Of a DNA stretch of 40,129 nucleotides, positions 23,586 through 31,786 are shown piece after piece. Numbering within the stretch: the stretch's first letter is position 1; every line of letters starts with the position of its first letter. Both the position numbers and the translations under genes were made by a program. The notes beneath the pieces were generated by a model. It saw only the letters and a program-made list of their open reading frames with translations. It was not told the origin of the DNA and did no database searches. Origin of the DNA: Collinsella sp. (GTDB lineage: Bacteria; Actinomycetota; Coriobacteriia; Coriobacteriales; Coriobacteriaceae); assembly GCA_031292915.1 (NCBI GenBank), contig JAUMSH010000003.1, positions 1 to 40,129 of the forward strand, in the 5' to 3' direction.

Positions 23586-25343
23586 CTACAGCTGCCAGTC
23601 CGCCGACTCCTTTTGCAGTGCGACCATACGGGCAAATTCTCCACCTGCTGCCTTGAGCTGCGCCGGAGCGCCCTGCTCGGCAACCACACCATCCTTGAGT
23701 ACAACGATTTTGTCGGCATTTTCCACCGTACGCATACGGTGAGCAATAACGATAACCGTCTTGCCCGCGAGCAGGCGGGAAAGCGCCTGCTGAACCACGG
23801 TCTCGTTCTCGACGTCCAGGCTCGCCGTGGCCTCGTCCAAAAGGACGATGGGGGCGTCCTTAAGCAGCGCACGAGCGATGGAGATGCGCTGGCGCTCGCC
23901 GCCAGACAGCTTGGAGCCGTTCTCGCCGATCATGGTGTCGTAGCCCTGCGGCATGCGGTTCACGAACTCGTCGCAGTTGGCGGCACGCGCAGCCGCAAGC
24001 ACTTCCTCATCGGTGGCATCACGACGCCCGAGGCGGATGTTCCCCATCACCGTGTCGTCAAAGAGCAGTACGTCTTGGAACACAATGGCGTAGTCGCGCA
24101 GGAGCACCTCGGGATCCACGCTCGCAACATCCACGCCACCCACGGTAACCTTGCCCGCGGTGGCATCCCAAAAGCGCGCGGCCAGGCGGCTCACCGTAGA
24201 CTTACCGGAACCCGAAGGACCGACCAGTGCCGTAACTTCGCCTTCCTTGGCGGTAAAGCTCACATCGGTAAGAACTTTCTCGCCGGCGCGGCCGTCCTCG
24301 CCCGCACCATATCCAAATGCCACGTGATCGAACACCACATCGTGGCCCGCGGGCTCAAATTTCTCGCTGCCCCGCGCCACGGGCTCTTCCATGATGGAAC
24401 GCATGCGCTTGGCAGACGACTCGGCGGCAAACAGCTCGGACATTAACATTAACGCCTGGTCAAAAGGCGCATAGATGCGGCTCACCATAAGCAGGAAGGC
24501 AAACATCACCAAAAAGTCGACCTGCCCGGAGGCGACCATCGCGGCGCCCGTGACCAGCGTGGTGGCAATGCCCAGACGCAGGATGGCAAAGGCGGAGTTG
24601 ACCAAAAGCCCGTTAGCGAGCTCGCCCTTGGTGGTCTCATGCTCCTCGGCATCGATCACGGCGTTGAGCCCCTCAAGATAATGGGCCTCCTGGTTGGTGG
24701 CGCGGATCTCGCGAACGCAGTCGAGCGTCTCTTGAATAGCCTCGGTAACCTTGACCTTCTCGGCACGCACGCGATCGAACACCGGAGTCATGGGGCCGCG
24801 TGTTAGATACAGCACGGCAAAGGCCACGGAAACGCTCCAAAACGCCGCGATCGCCAGCTGCCAGCAAAAGAACAGCGACGCCACGAACACAATGGCGCTT
24901 GCGATGATGGCGCCCCAAAGCTCTCCCAGCACGTGGCTGTAGGCGTGCTCCATGGCCTGGACGTCACCCATGATGGTCTCGGTTAAATCGGCCAGATCAC
25001 GACGACCAAAAAACGACAGCGGCAGTTTGCGCAAGCGCTCGGCAATCTCCATACGCTGCTTGCCGCACTCCTCGTAAAAGATGCAGTAGGTGTAGTAATA
25101 CTGCTGCCAGTTAGAGGCAAAGAGCAACACGAAAAAGACCAGGAGCCCGCCCACGATCGGCAGGGCATCCGGCAGGTCAGCCCCGCTGACGAGATGCTCG
25201 ACAAAGCCGGCCATAAACAGGAATAAAAAGCCCATGCCGGCCATGGTGATGAGATTGGTGAGCGTGGTCCAGAAGATGCCGCGTTTTACGCCGGCGATGC
25301 CTTTATCGGATAGGAAATACTTCTTTTGGAATGAGGCGAACAT
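23586..25343 (-). CDS. ABC half-transporter, second subunit (YbtQ-like)
   Basis: A 585-residue inner-membrane exporter-fold half-transporter: about six membrane helices (20-330) fused to an ATPase domain with Walker A LVGPSGSGKST, signature LSGGERQRIS, Walker B IVLLDEATASLD and the H-loop IAHRMRT. Its start follows the upstream subunit's stop without a gap (TAAATG), so the two are coupled and likely form a heterodimer. Both ATP sites look intact. An AraC-type regulator is divergent upstream, the arrangement of Ybt-like siderophore importers that use an exporter fold. Drug or peptide export cannot be excluded. Confidence 0.88.
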   Translation of the reverse strand: MFASFQKKYFLSDKGIAGVKRGIFWTTLTNLITMAGMGFLFLFMAGFVEHLVSGADLPDALPIVGGLLVFFVLLFASNWQQYYYTYCIFYEECGKQRMEIAERLRKLPLSFFGRRDLADLTETIMGDVQAMEHAYSHVLGELWGAIIASAIVFVASLFFCWQLAIAAFWSVSVAFAVLYLTRGPMTPVFDRVRAEKVKVTEAIQETLDCVREIRATNQEAHYLEGLNAVIDAEEHETTKGELANGLLVNSAFAILRLGIATTLVTGAAMVASGQVDFLVMFAFLLMVSRIYAPFDQALMLMSELFAAESSAKRMRSIMEEPVARGSEKFEPAGHDVVFDHVAFGYGAGEDGRAGEKVLTDVSFTAKEGEVTALVGPSGSGKSTVSRLAARFWDATAGKVTVGGVDVASVDPEVLLRDYAIVFQDVLLFDDTVMGNIRLGRRDATDEEVLAAARAANCDEFVNRMPQGYDTMIGENGSKLSGGERQRISIARALLKDAPIVLLDEATASLDVENETVVQQALSRLLAGKTVIVIAHRMRTVENADKIVVLKDGVVAEQGAPAQLKAAGGEFARMVALQKESADWQL

Positions 25344-27170
25344 TTAGGCCTCGCCTCCCTTCGCGGCGGCGGTATCCGCGGTCGTAGCAGTAATCTTCCA
25401 ACTCGCGGCCTGCTCGTACTCAGCCCACATCTTGGCATACAGGCCGTTTTGGGACAGCAACTCGGCATGGGTACCCGACTCCTGCACGCTGCCCTGGTTG
25501 AGCACCACGATTTGGTCTGCGCCCACTACAGTCGAGAGTCGGTGCGCGATCATAATGACCGTGCGACCCGCCGCCAGTTTGCTAAAAGCACGTTGGATGA
25601 GCGCCTCGTTCTCGGGATCGGCAAACGCCGTGGCCTCATCGAGCACCACGATAGGCGCGTCTTTAAGGATCGCGCGGGCGAGTGCCACGCGCTGGACCTC
25701 GCCGCCCGAAAGATATGCTCCGCCGGCACCGAGCATGGTATTGATGCCCTGTGGGAGCTTGGCCACAATGTCGTCGCACTGAGCTGCGGAGAGGGCCGCA
25801 CGCACTTCGTCGTCAGTGGCCGTAGGCTTGGAGGCGCGCACGTTATCGGCAAGTGTTTGCCGGAACAGCTGGTTGGTCTGGAACACGAAGGCGACCTGGT
25901 CCATAAGCTCGTGCGGATCCATATCGCGAACGTCCACACCGCCTACGAGCACTCGACCCGAGGAAACATCCCAAAAACGCGGGATCAGGCTTGCGCAGGT
26001 TGACTTACCGCCACCAGAGGGACCCACCAGGGCGAGGGTGCTACCAGCGGAAACGCTGAAACTTACATGGCTAACGGCAGGTGCTTCGGCACCTTCGTAC
26101 GTAAAGCTCACGTCCTCAAATCGCACGTCGCCGCCGGCAGGGTGCTTGGGTTGTGCGGGCACGGAGAGCTGCTTGGAATCCATGACGCTTCGAATACGAG
26201 CCAGCGAATCGGCACTCATCTGAGAGGCCTCGCCCACAAACATGAGTTTGGTCATGGCCGTCGGTACCACGGCCGAAAAAATCGCGTAAAACGTGAAGTT
26301 GGTCATAAAATGCGCGAAGTCCGTCTCGCCTGGCGCCAACAGCAACGCCACGGGCAACAGGAATGCCACAAGACCATTGAGCGCGGTAAGGTTGAGTACC
26401 TGCGGACCTCGGCAGAACGTGCCCGCATAGTTTTGCGCCATGTCGGCGTATTCGACGATTGCATCGTGGAAGGCCTTAAAGGAGTAGACCGTCTGCTGAA
26501 ACACCTTGACCACGGGGATGCCGCGTACGTATTCGGTGCCGGTCTTGTTCATCTTGACCAGCGCTCCCATGTAGGCCTTCATAAACTCGGCGCCTTCGCC
26601 GCTCATCATGGTGGCCATGGCGCCAAACGAAACGACGACCGAGATAAGGCATGCCGCGCCCAAGCGCCAATCGAGGGCGAAAAGCAGCACGAGCAAGCCC
26701 ACGACCATGGCGGCGGCGCCGGCGATATCGGGCAGCATGTGCGCGAGCAGGGTCTCGGTGGAGGCGGCGCATCCGTCTACAATACGGCGCAGCTCACCGG
26801 TGGCGTGCGTGTCAAAGTAGCCGAGCGGCAGCTTAAGCAGGTGCTCGCTCGTAGTCTTGCGGATATTGGACGCGCAGCGAAACGCAGACAGGTGCGTGCA
26901 CATGAGCCCCACGAAATAAGCTACGATGCTTGCCAGCGCAAACCCCACGGCCCACCAGCCATACATCGCGATGTTAGTGGCTTCGCTCCAGTTGGGCGCC
27001 ACGGCGATCAGATCGCGCGCGACAAGCCAAATGCACACGTACGGGCCAAAGCTCAGCAGCTGCGAGAGCGCCGAGAGCGCCATGCCCAAATACGTTAGGA
27101 ATTTGCGGTCACCGGCATACGCAAGCAACTCGCCGATGCCTCCACCTTCCCTTTTTGATTCCTTTGCCAT
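25344..27170 (-). CDS. ABC half-transporter, first subunit (YbtP-like)
   Basis: A 608-residue half-transporter with a membrane domain (about 35-330) and an ATPase domain: Walker A LVGPSGGGKST, signature LSGGEVQRVALARA, Walker B IVVLDEATAF and H-loop IAHRLST. The start at 27170 (MAKESKREGG) is chosen because AGGA lies 6 nt upstream; the frame is open for 21 more codons. The short tail rich in Ala and Thr is followed directly by the second subunit. A Fur-like dyad lies in the divergent gap toward the AraC-type gene, fitting iron-controlled uptake; the substrate remains inferred. Confidence 0.88.
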   Translation of the reverse strand: MAKESKREGGGIGELLAYAGDRKFLTYLGMALSALSQLLSFGPYVCIWLVARDLIAVAPNWSEATNIAMYGWWAVGFALASIVAYFVGLMCTHLSAFRCASNIRKTTSEHLLKLPLGYFDTHATGELRRIVDGCAASTETLLAHMLPDIAGAAAMVVGLLVLLFALDWRLGAACLISVVVSFGAMATMMSGEGAEFMKAYMGALVKMNKTGTEYVRGIPVVKVFQQTVYSFKAFHDAIVEYADMAQNYAGTFCRGPQVLNLTALNGLVAFLLPVALLLAPGETDFAHFMTNFTFYAIFSAVVPTAMTKLMFVGEASQMSADSLARIRSVMDSKQLSVPAQPKHPAGGDVRFEDVSFTYEGAEAPAVSHVSFSVSAGSTLALVGPSGGGKSTCASLIPRFWDVSSGRVLVGGVDVRDMDPHELMDQVAFVFQTNQLFRQTLADNVRASKPTATDDEVRAALSAAQCDDIVAKLPQGINTMLGAGGAYLSGGEVQRVALARAILKDAPIVVLDEATAFADPENEALIQRAFSKLAAGRTVIMIAHRLSTVVGADQIVVLNQGSVQESGTHAELLSQNGLYAKMWAEYEQAASWKITATTADTAAAKGGEA

Positions 27171-27203
27171 GAGATTCCTTTCTAACGGCTTGAGAGTTAA
27201 CCG

Positions 27204-27237
27204 TAATGAACTTATCATTGATGTGTTAGCCATGGCT
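27204..27237. promoter_or_regulatory. Divergent operator region of ABC transporter and AraC-type gene
   Basis: AATGA and TCATT (27205-27219) form a dyad within TAATGAACTTATCATTG, similar to Fur-box halves; a perfect 10-bp palindrome, AGCCATGGCT, follows at 27228-27237. The gap of 114 nt separates two divergent genes and is the expected site of both promoters, which I cannot place confidently. Confidence 0.4.
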
Positions 27238-27284
27238 CACAATCAAGCCAGGCGTGGACGTTTCTGCAAAGGAAAGGGACGCTA

Positions 27285-28289
27285 TTGCAAATACAGCGGG
27301 CAGCGACCGACATAACCGAGCTCTACGCACCGCAATTTGAGCAGTTTGGCCTGGAGCTTACCGGCAAGGGTGCCGTCTTTACCGGCGAGGTGGCAAACGA
27401 CCGGGCGCACGGCCGCGCATGGATTATGCCTCTCTCCCCTGCCTGCATCGTCATGGAGCATTTCATCACCCCGACGCACGATATGTACCTGGCCGAATAC
27501 ACACCCGAGCCATACGCCTGCGTGAGCGAAGTCAGCGCGCCCACACTTACATGCATGCCTGAGGCTGGCATAACGCCCGCGAACCTCAAGCCATTGCATA
27601 GACCGTGGCCAAACAATGCCGTTTGCAGCTTTATCCAAGATAGCTGTGGCGAGGAATTAAGCCCGCTGTTTGCGGGGGAGCTTTATCACTCGCGCTCGGT
27701 GCTCTTTTTGCCTGGATATTTTGACGAACTGGAGCACCGCTATCCCACCGAGTTCGCGGGAATCTTTGAGGCGTTTGCCGAGCCATGGCACGAGGAAGCG
27801 ACGTCTGCCATCTGCCACACGCTGCGCCGGATTAACGAGGACCGCGCCCGCACCGTAGGCGGACACGTCTATATGCAGGGCATCGTGGAGACCATGGTCG
27901 CGGAGCTCGCCTGTTCGCGCGCGGCCCACAGGCAGGCGCGGCAGGCGGCAGACACACGCGTCAGCATAACCATTGCCGAAGAAGCAACGGCGATGATTGA
28001 GCGCGCGCTCGACAAAGGCAGACGTGTGGGTATCAACGAGGTGGCCGAGAGGCTCTACACAAGCCGCTCCAAACTATGCGCCACCTTTAAGGCCCAAACA
28101 GGCGAGTCCCTGGGCGCCTACATTCGCAGACGCCGCATGGAGCGAGCGCAGGACCTTTTGGCCGATAGCGCGCTCACGATAGCGCAGATGGCAGAGCGTC
28201 TAGGCTACCCTCAGCAAGCCGCCTTCGCCCAAGCCTTCAAACAATACACCGGCATGACACCCACGGCTTGGCGAAGCAAGCATCGCTAA
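27285..28289 (+). CDS. AraC-family transcriptional regulator (YbtA-like)
   Basis: A 334-residue regulator. The C-terminal ~110 residues contain two helix-turn-helix motifs: INEVAERLYTSRSKLCATFKAQTGESLGAYIRRRR and the region around IAQMAERLGYPQQAAFAQAFKQYTGMTPTAWR, the second being the classic AraC signature. The N-terminal ~220 residues are probably the effector domain, with no obvious cupin motif. Translation starts at a TTG; GGAAAGGGA lies 5 nt upstream and no ATG is suitable. It is divergent from the ABC pair and probably activates it, perhaps when the imported siderophore is bound, as known for YbtA. Confidence 0.9.
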   Translation: MQIQRAATDITELYAPQFEQFGLELTGKGAVFTGEVANDRAHGRAWIMPLSPACIVMEHFITPTHDMYLAEYTPEPYACVSEVSAPTLTCMPEAGITPANLKPLHRPWPNNAVCSFIQDSCGEELSPLFAGELYHSRSVLFLPGYFDELEHRYPTEFAGIFEAFAEPWHEEATSAICHTLRRINEDRARTVGGHVYMQGIVETMVAELACSRAAHRQARQAADTRVSITIAEEATAMIERALDKGRRVGINEVAERLYTSRSKLCATFKAQTGESLGAYIRRRRMERAQDLLADSALTIAQMAERLGYPQQAAFAQAFKQYTGMTPTAWRSKHR

Positions 28290-28353
28290 GGCCCAGGCTC
28301 CCTGGCCGTAACGGAGCGATTAATTAGCCGCCGCCCGTCAGCTCACCCAGGAT

Positions 28354-29718
28354 CTAAACGTCAAGATGTGCACGATCAAGCGCCTTTTTGATAAGAGGGA
28401 CAGATCGATCAGCCAAATACAACGGAATGTTGAGCACCCCGTCGTCGAGCTTTAGGTTCTTAAGTGAGTAGCGGACCCTCAATGGAGTCGTCTCCGCATG
28501 CTTGTCGGCATAGTACTTAAGGCTCTTGGAATGAACGACCTCTCCCGATTTGACCTCGACGGGAACGATTTCGTTTCCGACTTGAATCAAAAAATCGACT
28601 TCGTGCTTCGGCTTCTCGTTTGTCCAATAACGCGGAGCAGCATCTAACTGTGAAAGTAATGCCTGAAGCACATAGTTCTCGGCGAACGAACCTTTGAACT
28701 CCGAAAATAGCGCATCCGAGATGGCAAAAGCGGACGCATCCAGCCTTGCCATGCGGCGCAGCAAGCCGACATCAAGACAGTAGACCTTAAATGCCTTGAG
28801 GTCATCGTACGCAGAGAGCGGCACACCGCCAGCAGCATTAAGGCGAACCGCCGTGATGAGCCCAGCATCGGCAAGCCATTCCAGAGCATCCTCGTATTCT
28901 CGAGCACGAGCCCCCTCGCGCACCGCACCCCAAACGAACTTTTTGTTCTCGCGCGCCAACTGAGCTGGAATCGAGTTCCATATTTGTGAAAGCTTGGCGA
29001 ACTGCGCACGGCCACCATGCTTGGCAAAATCGCGCTCGTAGGAATCCAAGAGATCAGACAACACCTTATCGACCTGAACGATATCGCCCGTCTCCACCCA
29101 CCGGCCAAGAGCCTCTGGCATGCCGCCGCATGCAAAATAACGACGAAGATGCTCGACGAGACGGACATGGAAGAAATCGGGCACTGTCTCGATCTGATCC
29201 AGGCCGCCAAGGTATTCGTCGTAGTTTGCAGCGCCCTCGGCTTTCAGAAACTCGGAAAAGCTCATGGGGCGCATCTCCATGAACTCGACCTTTCCCACCG
29301 GAAAAGCGCTGGTCTCACGGGACAAGCGAACGCCCAACAAAGACCCTGCGCATGCGACGTGATACTCGGGGGCCTCGTCACAGAAGTATTTAAGGGCGCC
29401 GACTGCAGAAGGACAATCCTGGATCTCATCAATAATAAGCAGCGTTTCGCCGGGCTCGATAGGCTGTCCAAGTGCCAGGGAAAGATTTGAGATGATCCGT
29501 CGAGGATCGCGCGTACCTTCGAAAAACTGAGCGTACTCGCTCTGTACCCCAGGTGACGGCTCCTCGAGCGTCAGATACACAAAATTGAGGTACGAGGTTC
29601 GGCCGAACTCCTTAAGCGCCCACGTCTTTCCAACCTGGCGCGCCCCCTTAAGGATAAGCGGCTTACGATATTCTGACGCTTTCCAAGCGTTAAGCTTGGC
29701 AATGATATCTCGCTGCAT
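28354..29718 (-). CDS. AAA-family ATPase with DUF4143 domain
   Basis: A 454-residue protein of the AAA_14/DUF4143 family, widespread in anaerobes and without an established role. Walker A is GARQVGKT (25-32), Walker B TLLIIDEIQDCPSA (about 92-105), sensor-like CAGSLLG follows. The C-terminal part, PKHEVDFLIQVGNEIVPVEVKSG, resembles the PD-(D/E)xK nuclease-like core of DUF4143 (Asp and Glu-x-Lys). GGGAGG lies 7 nt before the start. It is monocistronic and preceded by nested inverted and direct repeats. Its base composition is less GC-rich than the neighbouring gatCAB genes, suggesting transfer. Confidence 0.88.
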   Translation of the reverse strand: MQRDIIAKLNAWKASEYRKPLILKGARQVGKTWALKEFGRTSYLNFVYLTLEEPSPGVQSEYAQFFEGTRDPRRIISNLSLALGQPIEPGETLLIIDEIQDCPSAVGALKYFCDEAPEYHVACAGSLLGVRLSRETSAFPVGKVEFMEMRPMSFSEFLKAEGAANYDEYLGGLDQIETVPDFFHVRLVEHLRRYFACGGMPEALGRWVETGDIVQVDKVLSDLLDSYERDFAKHGGRAQFAKLSQIWNSIPAQLARENKKFVWGAVREGARAREYEDALEWLADAGLITAVRLNAAGGVPLSAYDDLKAFKVYCLDVGLLRRMARLDASAFAISDALFSEFKGSFAENYVLQALLSQLDAAPRYWTNEKPKHEVDFLIQVGNEIVPVEVKSGEVVHSKSLKYYADKHAETTPLRVRYSLKNLKLDDGVLNIPLYLADRSVPLIKKALDRAHLDV

Positions 29719-29739
29719 GACCGAACCTCCCGCAAAGAA

Positions 29740-29810
29740 ACTTCCGTAAACGTGATATTTCCCACATTTTACCCTAGGTAAAACGTGATATTTATCACAT
29801 TTACGGAAGT
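29740..29810. promoter_or_regulatory. Nested repeats before the AAA/DUF4143 gene
   Basis: ACTTCCGTAAA (29740-29750) and TTTACGGAAGT (29800-29810) form an outer perfect 11-bp dyad. Within it AAACGTGATATTT occurs twice in direct orientation (29748-29760 and 29781-29793), and TTTTACC/GGTAAAA (29767-29783) is a central dyad. The region lies 22-92 nt before the ATPase start, so it likely contains promoter and operator. Confidence 0.6.
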
Positions 29811-29854
29811 TTTAAGCTCATTTCGCCACACTTTCATCACATTTATTGCAATGT

Positions 29855-29877
29855 GACAAAGGGACAGTCCCTTTGTC
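29855..29877. repeat. Short palindromic repeat, GACAAAGGGA type
   Basis: GACAAAGGGA and TCCCTTTGTC are perfect inverted repeats around CAG. It is the second copy of the repeat at 23556-23580. No T tract adjoins it. Confidence 0.75.
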
Positions 29878-29964
29878 GCCCGCACAAAAATGGACGCGCC
29901 AACGGCGCGCCCATTCACTCTATTTATATCAGCCCCACCTGACCCGAACGGCCGAGTCGTTGCA

Positions 29965-30105
29965 GAACCCGGGAGCCCCGGCAGGGCGGGTGCTTGCTCA
30001 AAATGAGTTCCGCACGCAAAGAAGGCCACTTAATGTGGCCTTCGTCTTGCGCAGGACTGTTTGAAATTTTGAGGAAGCACCCGCCCTGCCGGGGCTCCCG
30101 GGTTC
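29965..30105 (-). repeat. Long palindromic element, copy 2 (variable arms, conserved core)
   Basis: Left arm 29965-30004 pairs with right arm 30066-30105 over 40 nt with a single mismatch (29996 against 30074). The core 30005-30060, read on the minus strand, has ACAGTCCTG, CACATTAAGTG and CGTGCGGAACTC at the same 14- and 10-nt spacings as copy 1 at 8438-8579. Stem bases beside the ATTAA loop differ between copies but remain paired. It begins 4 nt after the gatB stop. No T tract follows. Confidence 0.8.
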
Positions 30106-30109
30106 CCGC

Positions 30110-31786
30110 TTACGAGAGCGACGTTCTCAGCAACTCGTTGAAGAGCTTCGGGTTGCCCTTGCCGCGGCTCGCCTTCATGCACTGGCCCACCAAAAAGCCG
30201 ATGACCTTCTGGTTGCCGTCACGATACTGCTGCGCCTGATCGGCACAGTTTGCTAGCACCTCGTCCACGATCGGCTGCAGCGCGCCAGCATCGCTCACCT
30301 GACGCATGCCGCGCTCGTCGACGATCTTGTTGGGGTCGTCGCCGGTCTGGGCCATGGCCTCAAAGACCTCGTGAGCCTGGTTGGAGCTGATGGCATCGGT
30401 CGCCAGCAGCTTGGCAAGCGCCGCCACCTGAGCCGGCGCGATGCCGGACTCGGCGAGCGACACGCCTGCGCCCTTAAGGTAGGCGATCATCTCGTTCACC
30501 AGCAGGTTTGCGACCGTCTGAGCCTCCTTGCCAGCCATACCGGCAGCGGCCGCCTCAAAGAACTCGGCAAACTCGGGGTCGCCAGCAATCTGCTCGGCGT
30601 CCGCCGCCTTAATGCCAAAGTCGGCCTCAAAACGGACGCGCTTGGCATCGGGCAGCTCGGGAATCTCGCCACGGCAGCGGTCGATGAACTCGTCGTCCAG
30701 ATCGAACGGCGCCAAGTCGGGATCGGGGAACAGGCGATAGTCGTCGGCCGTCTCCTTCACACGCATAACCACGGTGCGCTTGCGGCTGGGCTCCCAGTGG
30801 CGGGTCTCCTGATAGATGATGCCGCCCTCCTCGAGCACCTCGGCCTGGCGGCAGATCTCGTAGGCTAGACCGTCGTGCAGGCTCTTAAACGAGTTGAGGT
30901 TCTTGAGCTCGGTCTTGGTGCCCAGCTTGGTCTCGCCGCGGCGACGCAGCGACACGTTGCCGTCGCAGCGCATGGAACCCTTCTCCATGGAGCAGTCCGA
31001 AATGCCCAGTGTCACAAAGATGCGACGGAGCTTCTCCATAAACAGGCGCGCTTCCTCGGGCGTACGCAAGTCGGGCTCTGTCACGAGCTCAATCAAAGGC
31101 GTGCCGCAGCGGTTGTAGTCGACGAGCGACTCGGCCGCGGCGGTAATGCGGCCCTCGGCACCGCCCACGTGCACCATCTTGGCTGCGTCCTCCTCCATGT
31201 GGATGCGCAGGATGCGGATGGGCACCGTGTAGGAACCGTCCTCGCGACGCTCGGGCATCTGCAGGTTGGACGCGTCATAGCTGGCCAGATGGCCGGCGCG
31301 CTGGTTGCCCTCGCGCATAGTCGACGTCATGGACGTGGACAGGCCCTCGGCATTGGCCGAGGCGCTCGCCAGGCTCTGGGCCTCGGCCTCGCCAAACGCG
31401 CAGTCGGGGCGCTCGGCGGCACCGCGACCGGTCACGTCCAGATCCAGGTGACCGTACATGGCAAAGGCGACCGGACCCTGCGTGGTCTGGAAGTTCTTGG
31501 CCATGTCGGGATAGAAGTAGTGCTTGCGGTAGAACATCGAGTGGCGCTGGATCTCGCAGTTGGTGGCGAGACCGGCCTTGACGATGCTCTCGATTGCCTT
31601 CTTGTTAGGCACCGGCAGGGCGCCGGGCAGGCCCAGGCACACCGGGCACACGTTGGCGTTGGGCTCGTCATCGTGGCTGAGCTTGCAGTTGCAGAACATC
31701 TTGGTATCGAGTGCGGTGAGCTCGGTATGGATCTCCAGGCCGATCACGGCCTCCCAATCCTGCAGGACCTCGGAAAGCTCCTTCAT
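30110..31786 (-). CDS. gatB: Asp-tRNA(Asn)/Glu-tRNA(Gln) amidotransferase subunit B
   Basis: Binds mischarged Glu-tRNA(Gln) or Asp-tRNA(Asn), phosphorylates the amino acid side chain and amidates it with ammonia from GatA. Signatures: VIGLEIHTEL at 14-23, a CxC/CxxC zinc site (Cys32, 34, 47, 50), the HMEEDAAK stretch, SLVDYNRCGTPLIE and GSMRCDGNVSLR. The C-terminal helical and YqeY-like domain ends KGNPKLFNELL. At 558 residues it is ~65-70 longer than usual; extra Ala/Ser-rich sequence lies at about 117-187. Its ATG overlaps the gatA stop by one base. Confidence 0.95.
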   Translation of the reverse strand: MKELSEVLQDWEAVIGLEIHTELTALDTKMFCNCKLSHDDEPNANVCPVCLGLPGALPVPNKKAIESIVKAGLATNCEIQRHSMFYRKHYFYPDMAKNFQTTQGPVAFAMYGHLDLDVTGRGAAERPDCAFGEAEAQSLASASANAEGLSTSMTSTMREGNQRAGHLASYDASNLQMPERREDGSYTVPIRILRIHMEEDAAKMVHVGGAEGRITAAAESLVDYNRCGTPLIELVTEPDLRTPEEARLFMEKLRRIFVTLGISDCSMEKGSMRCDGNVSLRRRGETKLGTKTELKNLNSFKSLHDGLAYEICRQAEVLEEGGIIYQETRHWEPSRKRTVVMRVKETADDYRLFPDPDLAPFDLDDEFIDRCRGEIPELPDAKRVRFEADFGIKAADAEQIAGDPEFAEFFEAAAAGMAGKEAQTVANLLVNEMIAYLKGAGVSLAESGIAPAQVAALAKLLATDAISSNQAHEVFEAMAQTGDDPNKIVDERGMRQVSDAGALQPIVDEVLANCADQAQQYRDGNQKVIGFLVGQCMKASRGKGNPKLFNELLRTSLS

